From SHLQ01 sp051011575 (GTDB lineage Bacteria > Actinomycetota > Acidimicrobiia > Acidimicrobiales > SHLQ01): a stretch of 23,733 bases of DNA. Below, one piece after another: positions 14,744 to 21,949 of this stretch. Position numbers and translations under genes: made by a program. The notes beneath the pieces were generated by a model, which did not search any database, had not been told where the DNA came from, and worked only from the letters and a program-made list of their open reading frames with translations. The stretch spans positions 1-23,733 of the forward strand of contig JBPCTR010000064.1 in the NCBI GenBank assembly GCA_051011575.1. Direction: 5' to 3'. Position 1 is the first letter of the stretch. Every line of letters begins with the position of its first letter.

Positions 14744-15429
14744 CAGCTCGTGGTCACGACTTCGAGCAGGCGAAGGAGCATGAAGGCCGTGGCACCCCAG
14801 ATCGTGTCGCCTTCGATTTCGAAGAAATGCACCGCTCGCTCCTCACCCTGCCAGGTCCAGAGCTCTTGACGATACGCATCGGGGACGAGGAGGGCCGAAA
14901 GCGGCACGTCGAGGATCTCGTCGACTTCGTCCGGTGACGGGCGCAATCCGACCGGCCGGCTTGGGAGGGCCGCGACAACGGGGGTAACGAGGGAGAAGCT
15001 GGCCCCGGTCACGAATCGATCGAGTTCACCGAGACGACGAGGAAGCGTGGGATCGAGCGCGATCTCCTCTTCGGCCTCCCGCAGCGCGGTGTCCCACACG
15101 GTGGGATCGTCATCGTCGACAGCGCCTCCCGGGAACGCGACCTCACCGGCGTGTTTTCTCATGTGAAGCGGGCGCCGGGTCAGAATCGTCGTGAGACCGT
15201 GCGAATCGTGGTCGTAGAGCGGCACGAGGACGGCGGACCGCCGCCCTGGGCGTTCCGGACGGCCGACCAAAACTCCTCGATCGATCTCCCGCGGCTCAAA
15301 GCCGGCAAGTGCCCGTTCGACATCGGCCACCCCGAGCGGCGTGGCGCGGTAATCGAGCCAGGCCGGTGGTTCACCCGGGCGCCATTCAGGGGGCCTCGGG
15401 ATGTGCTGCGGACCACCCCCCTGGGCCAT
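14743..15429 (-). CDS. NUDIX hydrolase, CoA-diphosphatase-like (NudL type)
   Basis: The 228-residue protein has the CoA pyrophosphatase arrangement: an L-T-R-R...M-R-K-H-A-G-E-V-A-F-P-G-G block (83-102) followed by the helix of the Nudix box with R-E-A-E-E-E-I (117-123). Relatives cleave CoA or its derivatives to 3',5'-ADP and phosphopantetheine with a divalent metal bound by the Glu cluster. The usual Gly after E-E-I is Ala124 and the loop spacing is slightly relaxed, so the substrate could differ. ATG 15429 is chosen because it overlaps the upstream stop as TGATG; a longer frame to 15531 covers the neighbour. It is followed by the decarboxylase with another TGATG junction. The family call is strong and the exact substrate is inferred. 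Confidence 0.88.
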   Translation of the reverse strand: MAQGGGPQHIPRPPEWRPGEPPAWLDYRATPLGVADVERALAGFEPREIDRGVLVGRPERPGRRSAVLVPLYDHDSHGLTTILTRRPLHMRKHAGEVAFPGGAVDDDDPTVWDTALREAEEEIALDPTLPRRLGELDRFVTGASFSLVTPVVAALPSRPVGLRPSPDEVDEILDVPLSALLVPDAYRQELWTWQGEERAVHFFEIEGDTIWGATAFMLLRLLEVVTTS

Positions 15430-15701
15430 CAGGTTTGCGACAGCTCCGTGAGCAGTGATGCGAGCCCGCGATCCCGCAGCTCCTCGAGGACGACCGACGG
15501 GTGTGTTTTGCCGGACTCCCATCCGCCCCACGCGTCGAGCATCTCTGAGACGCCATCCGCCTCGGTCTGCTCGGCGAGAATCTCGGGCAGAAAGCCGGTC
15601 TTCAGGTAGCTCATCGTGCGGCCTGGAAGCTCGGTTTCAGCAAGCCAGTCGTTGAACTGGCCCAGGAGCTTCTGCGGCGACGGTGCGGGTCGATCGTCCA
15701 T
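15429..15701 (-). CDS. Small conserved-looking protein of unknown function (90 aa)
   Basis: The 90-residue acidic protein begins with ATG 15701, six bases after the class IV PLP enzyme stop. It appears all-helical, with several Leu- and Glu-rich amphipathic stretches and a central G-G-W-E-S-G-K segment, and no membrane helix or signal peptide. Its stop overlaps the NUDIX ATG by one base, so its translation is tied to its neighbours, which is the main support that it is real. I do not recognise the family. It may be a small partner of one of the operon enzymes, which is only an inference. Confidence 0.7.
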   Translation of the reverse strand: MDDRPAPSPQKLLGQFNDWLAETELPGRTMSYLKTGFLPEILAEQTEADGVSEMLDAWGGWESGKTHPSVVLEELRDRGLASLLTELSQT

Positions 15702-15707
15702 CGCGGG

Positions 15708-16568
15708 TCAGGCTACCGACCCGGCGCCCAGCTCCCTGTGCTTGAGGGCGAGCATCGCCTCGCGCAGTGCGAGCGTCGCCTGGCCGGGAGCGAACTCCCG
15801 ATCGCCCACACGGGTCACCGAGATCGTGTCCCGCAAGGTCGAGAGAGCGAAGAACTCGACCGCCCGGTCGAGCCGCTCCAACGGCGCTCGCACCTGTCGA
15901 ACGTGGAGGCCCGCCTCGGTGGCCGCATCGAGGGCCACCCGGCGCGTGATCGAGTCGAGAATTCCGAGCGACATCGCGGGCGTTTCGTAAATCGTCGTGC
16001 CCGTTTCCTCCACGACCCATCCCACCGTGAAAGTCGGACCCTCGAGCATCGCGCCGGAGCGTCCGATCAGCAGAGCGTCGGAGAAACCGGCGAGCTTCGC
16101 TTGGCGGATCGCGCCGAAGTTGTTCCCGTACGAGAGGGTCTTCGCACCGAGCAACTCCCATTGAGCGCCGTCGGAATGCCAGGGGGCGACAACGGGAAGA
16201 AGGGTGAGTTCGTCGGCTTGCTCCGGAGCCGGCTCGCACGTGACCACCACCCGGGTAGTGCCCTCGAAGGGGTCATCGCCCGCCGACACGAGCAATCGTA
16301 CAAGTGCCTCGGGTTCCGCAGCGGCCACGGTCGTGGCCCAATCACCGATGTCCTCGGCGGCCGGAAGATCGATTCCAAGCATCGCCGCCGATCGGCCGAG
16401 CCTCTCTAGATGGTGGTCGAGACGGAAGCATCGCCCGTCGAAACCGCGGATCACCTCGAACACGCCAAACCCTCGGATGAAGCCGATGTCGGTGACGGGG
16501 ATCGATGCGGTGGCGGCATCGACGACAACTCCGTCGATGATCACCGCCGTGAAATGGTCGGTCGACAT
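15708..16568 (-). CDS. Class IV aminotransferase fold PLP enzyme (aminodeoxychorismate lyase/BCAT-like)
   Basis: The 286-residue fold-type IV PLP enzyme has an N-terminal D-x-G-F-I-R-G-F-G-V-F-E motif (27-38), then F-R-L-D-H-H-L-E-R-L (48-57). The probable Schiff-base Lys143 lies in G-A-K-T-L-S-Y, Glu176 in M-L-E-G-P-T-F probably contacts the pyridine nitrogen, and G-I-L-D-S-I-T-R-R matches the G-I-x-R cofactor-phosphate loop. The family includes 4-amino-4-deoxychorismate lyase (PabC, folate pathway), branched-chain aminotransferase and D-amino acid aminotransferase. Length and motifs lean to a PabC-like enzyme, but no pabA or pabB is nearby, so no gene name is given. ATG 16568 overlaps the glycosylase stop as TGATG. 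The longer frame upstream is the glycosylase shadow. Confidence 0.85.
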   Translation of the reverse strand: MSTDHFTAVIIDGVVVDAATASIPVTDIGFIRGFGVFEVIRGFDGRCFRLDHHLERLGRSAAMLGIDLPAAEDIGDWATTVAAAEPEALVRLLVSAGDDPFEGTTRVVVTCEPAPEQADELTLLPVVAPWHSDGAQWELLGAKTLSYGNNFGAIRQAKLAGFSDALLIGRSGAMLEGPTFTVGWVVEETGTTIYETPAMSLGILDSITRRVALDAATEAGLHVRQVRAPLERLDRAVEFFALSTLRDTISVTRVGDREFAPGQATLALREAMLALKHRELGAGSVA

Positions 16569-17491
16569 CAGGGCCTCCACGCGGGCGGACGGGCTAAGCG
16601 TTCCTGATGGAGGCCGTCGCCGGTTAGTGAGAGTTTGGGGCCACGTTTCGGCGCACCTCCCGATGCCTTCGCCAAGCGGATCACCCGCCACCGATGGCCT
16701 GCCCATGGCTCGAGCAGCTCTTGCATTCGATCGTCGGTACCGCGCTCTTCCCCGGCCAGATGCCAGGCGATTGTGTTGGGGATGTGGTAGTCGCCGACCG
16801 GAACCGCGTCGGCGTCACCCATGGCCGAGGCAGTGACCATCGCTGCGGTCCATGGCCCGATCCCCCTGATCTGTTGGATGCGCGCCTGCACCTGCGCTGG
16901 CGTGCGGTTGGTGATGCCCTCGATCCGGGGCATCTCGCGCGAGACCCGTAGGAGGATCTCGGCTCGTTTGCGCTCCACTCCTCCAGGGTGCAGGTCGGAG
17001 TATCCGAGCTCCGCGAACCGTTCGGGCGAAGGAAGAATCCACCCACCGTCCGGACCGGGGGCCTCGTTCCCGAACCGCCTGGCGATTCTGCGCCGCGAGG
17101 CGTACGCATTCTTCGCCTGCACCTTCTGGCCGAGCACGCCGCCCACCAACGCGTCCCACAATCGGTCGGTTCGACCGAGGAGGAATGGCGCTCGACGCCA
17201 GCGGTCGCCGAGCGGGCCGCGCGGCGGATCGAACCCCGACGGGTCGTCGTCGGCCCCGAGCAGACGCGGCGCCTGGGCGATCATCCAGTCGGCGCCAGGA
17301 CCGAACGCCTCAACCTCGACGGTCGCGGCGTCGACACGATCGAGATGGAGGCTGCCGAGCCCATCTGGAGTGCGGGTGTTCCAGCGAACTTCCGATGGCC
17401 CGATCATCACCGGGTCCTTGCTTCCACGCACGGTCGACGCCAATGCGACCCACTCGGGGATCTCGATCCGGTGCTTCGCCACGGCCGCCAT
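16568..17491 (-). CDS. HhH-GPD DNA glycosylase, AlkA/3-methyladenine glycosylase II-like
   Basis: The 307-residue base-excision repair enzyme has the AlkA-style layout: an N-terminal beta-rich region, then V-L-G-Q-K-V (119-124). The helix-hairpin-helix I-R-G-I-G-P-W-T-A-A-M (208-218) is followed by catalytic Asp234 in V-P-V-G-D-Y-H. Such enzymes flip out and excise alkylated purines. No Fe-S Cys cluster is visible at the C-terminus, which argues against the Nth/MutY branch. ATG 17491 is the first gene of the minus-strand operon. It diverges from the 49-residue membrane peptide across 110 bases. Co-location with PLP and NUDIX enzymes has no evident functional link and may be simple operon packing. 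Confidence 0.9.
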   Translation of the reverse strand: MAAVAKHRIEIPEWVALASTVRGSKDPVMIGPSEVRWNTRTPDGLGSLHLDRVDAATVEVEAFGPGADWMIAQAPRLLGADDDPSGFDPPRGPLGDRWRRAPFLLGRTDRLWDALVGGVLGQKVQAKNAYASRRRIARRFGNEAPGPDGGWILPSPERFAELGYSDLHPGGVERKRAEILLRVSREMPRIEGITNRTPAQVQARIQQIRGIGPWTAAMVTASAMGDADAVPVGDYHIPNTIAWHLAGEERGTDDRMQELLEPWAGHRWRVIRLAKASGGAPKRGPKLSLTGDGLHQERLARPPAWRP

Positions 17492-17601
17492 GGTAGGACG
17501 CGCGTCGCATCGTCGAGACCTCCAGTCGGCAACCGCGAGAGAACGCTCATGGTCCGCCCGCGGCCTACCCGCAGGGCGCTATCTCGTGAGAGACTGGGTT
17601 C

Positions 17602-17751
17602 ATGCGTGCTCTCGGACGAGCCCTCGCCAGCGTGTGGCACGAGTGGATCGAAGCACCGTGGTTCGTCATCCTCACGATCGTGGTGATCGCATTCGTCGGA
17701 CCCGGGGTGATCTGGGCCGCGTGGCAGGCGATCTCGGATGTATTCAGCTGA
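17602..17751 (+). CDS. Small single-pass membrane peptide (49 aa)
   Basis: The 49-residue frame from ATG 17602 to TGA 17751 encodes an amphipathic N-terminus with several Trp residues (W12, W15, W20). A hydrophobic helix (about 20-40) with a central G-P-G follows, then a short polar tail ending D-V-F-S. Third codon positions are mostly G or C, as in neighbouring genes, which supports coding. No strong Shine-Dalgarno is seen. It stands alone between the divergent glycosylase operon and the convergent groL terminator. I recognise no family. Confidence 0.5.
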   Translation: MRALGRALASVWHEWIEAPWFVILTIVVIAFVGPGVIWAAWQAISDVFS

Positions 17752-17808
17752 GAGAACAGGGAACCTCCGACCCGACTGCCGTAGCCAGTCTCTCTCCCTG
17801 AAAACGAC

Positions 17809-17840
17809 GAACGGGGCCCGGCCGTAGCCGAGCCCCGTTC
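17809..17840 (-). terminator. Hairpin terminator downstream of groL
   Basis: A 9-base outer stem (17809-17817 pairing with 17832-17840) encloses an inner 4-base stem (17819-17822 with 17827-17830) and a CGTA loop, with one mismatch between. On the minus strand the hairpin is followed by GTCGTTTTC, a short T tract as in intrinsic terminators. It lies 31 bases past the groL stop and also faces the end of the 49-residue plus-strand ORF. Confidence 0.75.
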
Positions 17841-17870
17841 GGGCGTTACTTCGATGCCCGAAGGCCTCGA

Positions 17871-19520
17871 TTACATCATGCCGCCCATGCCACCCATGCC
17901 GTCCATGCCAGCGGGCATGCCGCCGGCACCTTCAGGCTCGGGCTTGTCCACCACGAGACACTCGGTGGTGAGCAGGAGCGCCGCGATCGAAGCAGCGTTC
18001 TGCAGCGCCGCACGGGTCACCTTCGCCGGGTCGATGACGCCGGCGACGATGAGGTCCTCGATCTGGCCGGTGGCAGCGTTCAGGCCCATCGAGCCCTCCG
18101 CCTCTTCGACCTTCTGAACCCAGACAGCACCGTTCATGCCGGCGTTCTCGGCGATGAGCTTGGCCGGAGAGTCCAGCGACGCGAGCACAATACGTGCGCC
18201 CGTCGCTTCGTCGTCGGACAGGCTCTTCTTGCGGGTGACGGCCTCGACAGCCGACTTCGCACGTACGAGGGCGGTGCCTCCGCCGGCGACCACGCCTTCC
18301 TCGATCGCTGCACGAGTAGCCGAGAGGGCGTCCTCGATGCGGTGCTTCTTTTCCTTGAGCTCAACCTCGGTGGCCGCGCCGACCTGGACGAGCGCCACAC
18401 CGCCGGCCAGCTTGGCCAGACGTTCCTGCAGCTTCTCACGGTCCCAATCGGAGTCGGTCTCCTCGATCTCGCGCTGGATCTGAGCCACGCGACCAGTCAC
18501 CTCGTCGTGCGAGCCCGCACCCTCGACGATGGTGGTGTTGTCCTTCGTGATCACGATCTTGCGAGCCTGACCGAGCATGTCGAGTGACACGTTGTCGAGC
18601 TTGAGCCCCACCTCTTCGGCGATGACCTGACCGCCGGTGAGGATTGCCATGTCGGTGAGCATGGCCTTGCGGCGCTCGCCGAAGCCCGGCGCCTTGACGG
18701 CGACCGAGTTGAAGGTGCCGCGGATCTTGTTCACCACGAGCGTGGCGAGAGCTTCGCCCTCGACGTCCTCGGCGAGGATCACGAGCGGCTTGCCCGCCTG
18801 CATGACCTTCTCGAGCACGGGCAGGAGGTCCTGAACCGAGCCGATCTTGCCTTGGTTGAACAGGATGTAGGCATCCTCGAGTACAGCTTCCTGGCGCTCC
18901 GGATCGGAGACGAAGTACGGCGAGAGGTAGCCCTTGTCGAACTGCATGCCCTCGACGAAGTCGAGATCCATACCGAAGGTGTTCGACTCTTCGACCGTGA
19001 CCACGCCGTCCTTGCCGACCTTGTCGATGGCGTCGGCGATGACTCGACCGACCTCGTCATCGGCGGCCGAGATCGACGCGACCTGAGCAATCTTGTCCTT
19101 GGAGTCATCAACCTGCACCGCCTGATCGGCGATGGCGTCGACCGCCGAAGCGACGGCCTTCTCGATGCCGCGCTTGAGACCCATTGGGTTCGCACCGGCG
19201 GCCACGTTGCGGAGGCCTTCCTTCACGAGCGCCTGAGCGAGCACGGTTGCGGTGGTGGTGCCGTCGCCGGCCACGTCGTTGGTCTTGGTGGCGACCTCTT
19301 TGACGAGCTGGGCACCCATGTTCTCATAGGCGTCCTCGAGCTCGATCTCACGGGCGATGCTCACGCCGTCGCTCGTGATCGTGGGAGTGCCGAACTTCTT
19401 GTCGAGAACGACGTTGCGACCCTTCGGGCCGAGCGTCACCTTGACGGCGTCGGCGAGCTTGTTCACGCCCGCCTCGAGGCCGCGGCGCGCGTCTTCGTGG
19501 AACTTCAGTGTCTTTGCCAT
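17871..19520 (-). CDS. groL: 60 kDa chaperonin GroEL
   Basis: The 549-residue subunit of the tetradecameric chaperonin folds proteins with ATP and the GroES cap. The N-terminus M-A-K-T-L-K-F, the ATP-site motif A-G-D-G-T-T-T-A-T-V-L (near 84-94) and V-V-A-G-G-G-T-A-L are canonical, and length is standard. The C-terminus is a Gly-Met repeat tail (G-G-M-P-A-G-M-D-G-M-G-G-M-G-G-M-M), the common type. Several actinobacteria have instead a His-rich tail on the GroES-linked copy. GAGG precedes ATG 19520, 15 bases after the groS stop. Control comes from the promoter and CIRCE-like operator upstream of groS, and the transcript ends at the hairpin at 17809-17840. Confidence 0.99.
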   Translation of the reverse strand: MAKTLKFHEDARRGLEAGVNKLADAVKVTLGPKGRNVVLDKKFGTPTITSDGVSIAREIELEDAYENMGAQLVKEVATKTNDVAGDGTTTATVLAQALVKEGLRNVAAGANPMGLKRGIEKAVASAVDAIADQAVQVDDSKDKIAQVASISAADDEVGRVIADAIDKVGKDGVVTVEESNTFGMDLDFVEGMQFDKGYLSPYFVSDPERQEAVLEDAYILFNQGKIGSVQDLLPVLEKVMQAGKPLVILAEDVEGEALATLVVNKIRGTFNSVAVKAPGFGERRKAMLTDMAILTGGQVIAEEVGLKLDNVSLDMLGQARKIVITKDNTTIVEGAGSHDEVTGRVAQIQREIEETDSDWDREKLQERLAKLAGGVALVQVGAATEVELKEKKHRIEDALSATRAAIEEGVVAGGGTALVRAKSAVEAVTRKKSLSDDEATGARIVLASLDSPAKLIAENAGMNGAVWVQKVEEAEGSMGLNAATGQIEDLIVAGVIDPAKVTRAALQNAASIAALLLTTECLVVDKPEPEGAGGMPAGMDGMGGMGGMM

Positions 19521-19535
19521 GTTGTGTACCTCAGG

Positions 19536-19826
19536 TCACTTCACGATCGCGAGCACGTCGCGAGCGTTGAGGATGAGCAGATCTTCGCCGGCCGAGCTGA
19601 TCTCGGTTCCGCCGTACTTCGAGTAGACGACCACGTCACCGACGCCGACGTCCATGGGGATGACGTCGCCGGTCTGATCGGAACGCTTGCCCGGACCAGC
19701 GGCCAGGACTTCGCCCTGCTGCGGCTTCTCGGTCGCGGTGTCAGGGATGACCAGACCGCTTGCGGTTGTCTGCTCCGGAGCTGCCGGGCGAACCACGATG
19801 CGGTCCTCGAGTGGCTGCAGATTCAT
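19536..19826 (-). CDS. groS: 10 kDa co-chaperonin GroES
   Basis: The 96-residue protein forms the heptameric lid of GroEL. It starts N-L-Q-P-L-E-D-R-I-V-V-R and contains G-K-R-S-D-Q-T-G (the mobile region's end), V-G-D-V-V-V-Y-S-K-Y-G-G-T-E and the C-terminal I-L-N-A-R-D-V-L-A-I-V, all standard. An AGGAGG ribosome binding site lies six bases upstream of ATG 19826. It is the first gene of the groS-groL operon and is preceded by a promoter and CIRCE-like inverted repeat in the 139-base gap after the VOC gene, so it can be transcribed apart from the upstream tsa genes. Confidence 0.99.
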   Translation of the reverse strand: MNLQPLEDRIVVRPAAPEQTTASGLVIPDTATEKPQQGEVLAAGPGKRSDQTGDVIPMDVGVGDVVVYSKYGGTEISSAGEDLLILNARDVLAIVK

Positions 19827-19884
19827 TCACGCCTCCTATGGCGATATTGCAGTGTTTGTGGGGTATCACGCCGTGTTCGAGCGA

Positions 19885-19911
19885 TTGGCACTCGACTCAG
19901 GCGACTGCCAA
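19885..19911. promoter_or_regulatory. CIRCE-like HrcA operator of groS-groL
   Basis: The site is TTGGCACTC, nine bases, GACTGCCAA. Compared with the CIRCE consensus TTAGCACTC-N9-GAGTGCTAA, the left arm has one mismatch and the right arm two. The arms are complementary at 8 of 9 positions. It sits just downstream of the minus-strand -10 box, at the expected transcription start, and 59 bases before groS. This geometry fits repression by HrcA under non-stress conditions. No hrcA is in the window. Confidence 0.85.
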
Positions 19912-19939
19912 CGATAGGCATCGGTCCCCCGGTTCGCAA
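19911..19939 (-). promoter_or_regulatory. Sigma-70-type promoter for groS-groL
   Basis: Read on the minus strand, TTGCGA (19939-19934) and TATCGT (19916-19911) are separated by exactly 17 bases. Each matches 4 of 6 bases of the vegetative consensus. The -10 box touches the CIRCE-like operator by one base, so repressor binding would cover the start point. The start site itself is inferred. Confidence 0.6.
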
Positions 19940-19965
19940 CACGGTTCGAAGATCGCGCACGCGTG

Positions 19966-20376
19966 TTAGTCAGCGGCTGGCGGTGGCCCGATCAGATCCC
20001 AGCGATTTCCCGCGACGTCGACCCAAACCGCAACCCGGCCATACGCCTCGTCGCGTGGTCCATCGACGATCTCGACCCGGTGTTCGAGCATTCGTGCATG
20101 CATTGCATCGAAGTCGTCGACCCGAAGGAAGAATCCGACTCTCCCGGCGGTCTGGGCACCGACCGCCGTTTCCTGGGCCGGGCCGTCGGCCTCGGCAAGA
20201 AGGAGCGACGCTCCCGCATCGCCGGGTGAGACCACAACCCAACGCTTGGGCCGACCATCGTTGGTGGTCGACGGTGAGTCCTCGACGAGCGTGAACCCGA
20301 GGGAATCCACGAAGAAGGCGATCGCCTGGTCGTAGTCGTGCACCACCAGGGTGACGAGATCGATCCGCCCGCTCAC
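19966..20376 (-). CDS. VOC-superfamily (glyoxalase/bleomycin-resistance fold) protein
   Basis: The 136-residue product has the two beta-alpha-beta-beta-beta modules of the vicinal oxygen chelate fold. The first opens V-V-H-D-Y-D-Q-A-I-A-F-F and continues G-F-T-L-V-E-D; the second has G-F-F-L-R-V-D-D-F and ends V-W-V-D-V-A-G-N-R-W-D-L-I. The usual first-strand metal-binding His is not evident, so metal use is uncertain. The start is GTG 20376, overlapping the tsaD stop as GTGA. The substrate is unknown; relatives range from glyoxalases to drug-binding proteins. It is the last gene of the tsa cluster, directly before the groS promoter. Confidence 0.88.
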   Translation of the reverse strand: MSGRIDLVTLVVHDYDQAIAFFVDSLGFTLVEDSPSTTNDGRPKRWVVVSPGDAGASLLLAEADGPAQETAVGAQTAGRVGFFLRVDDFDAMHARMLEHRVEIVDGPRDEAYGRVAVWVDVAGNRWDLIGPPPAAD

Positions 20377-21386
20377 TCGTCGGCGCCGATGGTCGGTAGC
20401 GGCAAGCTCGAGTGAGCCCCGTGATCGAGCGGTGCGGGACCATCGGATGCGAGTCGATGCCACCCGGCCGCGGCGACCATTGCGGCGTTGTCGGTGCACA
20501 TCGACCGACTCGGGACGAACGCGCGTACTCCATCGGCCGCGGCCGCTTTTTCGACTCGATCCCGAAGCGAAGAGTTTGCCGCCACTCCGCCGGCGAGACA
20601 AAGCCCCGCGGCGCCGGTGTCGGCCACTGCGCGCCGGGCCTTGCTCACGAGGACGTCGACGACAGCTTCCTGGAACGATGCCGCCACGTCGGCCGCGCTG
20701 ACGTCGGGGTTCTTTCGTACGTGGTTCACCACCGACGTCTTCAGTCCGCTGAAGGAGAAGTCGTACCCATCGTTTTTCATCGCGCGCGGGAAGCTGATCG
20801 CCGAGGGGTCTCCCTCCGCCGACAATCGATCGATCGCCGGACCTCCGGGGTACCCGAGGCCGAGGAACCGAGCCACCTTGTCGAAGGCCTCGCCCGCAGC
20901 GTCGTCGAGGGTTTGTCCGAGCAGGCGGTACTGCCCATGCCCCTCCATGAGAACCAGCATTGTGTGGCCCCCCGACACGAGTAACACGACCAAGGGGAGC
21001 GGCAGGTTCGGCTCCTCGAGGAACGACGCATAGAGGTGCGCTTCGAGATGGTTGACCGCGATGAACGGCGTGTTCCACACGAGCGAGAGCGACTTCGCGG
21101 AACTCACACCGATCAGGAGCGAGCCGATCAGCCCGGGTCCCACGGTCGCCGCGATTCCTGCGAGCTCGTGGGACTCCACACCCGCTTCGATCATCGCTTG
21201 CGCGATCACTGGCGTCATCATCTCGACGTGAGCGCGGCTGGCCACCTCGGGGACGACACCCCCGTATCGAGCATGGATGTCGATTTGGCTCGACACGACG
21301 TTCGACAACACGGTCGTCCCGCGCTCGACGACCGCGGCCGCCGTCTCGTCGCAGCTCGTCTCGATTCCGAGGATGAGGTCGCTCAT
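20373..21386 (-). CDS. tsaD: tRNA N6-threonylcarbamoyltransferase TsaD
   Basis: The 337-residue catalytic subunit of the t6A complex transfers the threonylcarbamoyl group from TC-AMP to A37 of ANN-decoding tRNAs. ASKHA-fold marks are G-I-E-T-S-C-D-E-T at the N-terminus, metal ligands His113 and His117 in V-N-H-L-E-A-H, S-G-G-H-T (138-142) and Asp299 in C-T-D-N-A. All metal ligands are intact and the length is standard. ATG 21386 overlaps the rimI stop as ATGA. It works with TsaB, TsaE and TsaC; the first two are encoded just upstream, and TsaC is not in the window. Confidence 0.98.
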   Translation of the reverse strand: MSDLILGIETSCDETAAAVVERGTTVLSNVVSSQIDIHARYGGVVPEVASRAHVEMMTPVIAQAMIEAGVESHELAGIAATVGPGLIGSLLIGVSSAKSLSLVWNTPFIAVNHLEAHLYASFLEEPNLPLPLVVLLVSGGHTMLVLMEGHGQYRLLGQTLDDAAGEAFDKVARFLGLGYPGGPAIDRLSAEGDPSAISFPRAMKNDGYDFSFSGLKTSVVNHVRKNPDVSAADVAASFQEAVVDVLVSKARRAVADTGAAGLCLAGGVAANSSLRDRVEKAAAADGVRAFVPSRSMCTDNAAMVAAAGWHRLASDGPAPLDHGAHSSLPLPTIGADE

Positions 21387-21949
21387 GTGAGGTTCTCCTG
21401 GCGTGCAGATGTGGCGGCATCGATGCGGCCAAGTATGGCGTCGAGCCGGATGTGGTCCGAGAACCGCATGCTTCGGATCCGACTCAGATATTCGCCCTCG
21501 AGTTCTGGCGACCAGAGGACGAGGGCATCATCTCCAGTGTCGGTGTAATAGCCGCGTCGGATACCCGCAGGCGCCAGGCCGAAACTCCGGTACAGGGCGA
21601 GGGCGGCCTCGTTGTGCGACCGCACCTCGAGGGTCACCGCCGTGAGATCCGCGGCGAGTGCGCATCGCATCAGCGCGAGCAGGAGGTTGCGTCCGACGCT
21701 CCGCTGTTGCGCGTTCGGGTGCACAGCGATCGTGCTCACATGGCCATCACCGGCCTGAAACAGCAGGCCGGCATGGCCAACGATGGAGCCACCCTCGATC
21801 GCGACCACGTGGGTACGGTCAGCACGGTTCACCTGCTGGCGAGTCATGTGTTCCGACCATGCCCGCGGATACACGAGCGCATCGATCGCTCGAATGCCGT
21901 CCACATCGGTCGCCAGAGCGACACGAAGCTCGATCGTCTCAGATCCCAT
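21383..21949 (-). CDS. rimI: RimI-like ribosomal-protein alanine N-acetyltransferase (GNAT)
   Basis: The 188-residue GNAT acetyltransferase contains I-A-V-H-P-N-A-Q-Q-R-S-V-G-R (74-87), the acetyl-CoA loop, with Ser where the first Gly of the Q/R-x-x-G-x-G pattern is usual. It also has T-L-E-V-R-S-H-N-E-A-A-L-A-L-Y (106-120) and R-R-G-Y-Y-T (131-136), both strongly RimI-like. RimI acetylates the N-terminus of ribosomal protein S18 and possibly other proteins. It is longer than the usual 150 or so residues because of a basic C-terminal extension (about 150-188). ATG 21949 overlaps the tsaB end by 11 bases. The placement between tsaB and tsaD is the common actinobacterial order. Confidence 0.92.
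   Translation of the reverse strand: MGSETIELRVALATDVDGIRAIDALVYPRAWSEHMTRQQVNRADRTHVVAIEGGSIVGHAGLLFQAGDGHVSTIAVHPNAQQRSVGRNLLLALMRCALAADLTAVTLEVRSHNEAALALYRSFGLAPAGIRRGYYTDTGDDALVLWSPELEGEYLSRIRSMRFSDHIRLDAILGRIDAATSARQENLT

Noticed and set aside
19938..19965. AACACG/CGTGTT inverted repeat after the VOC gene as terminator
   Set aside because: Six-base arms with an 18-base loop and no T tract; it also overlaps the groS promoter, so it is probably chance.
18852..20294. 480-codon plus-strand frame opposite groL and groS
   Set aside because: It is antisense to unmistakable chaperonin genes and crosses their promoter and operator; a shadow frame.
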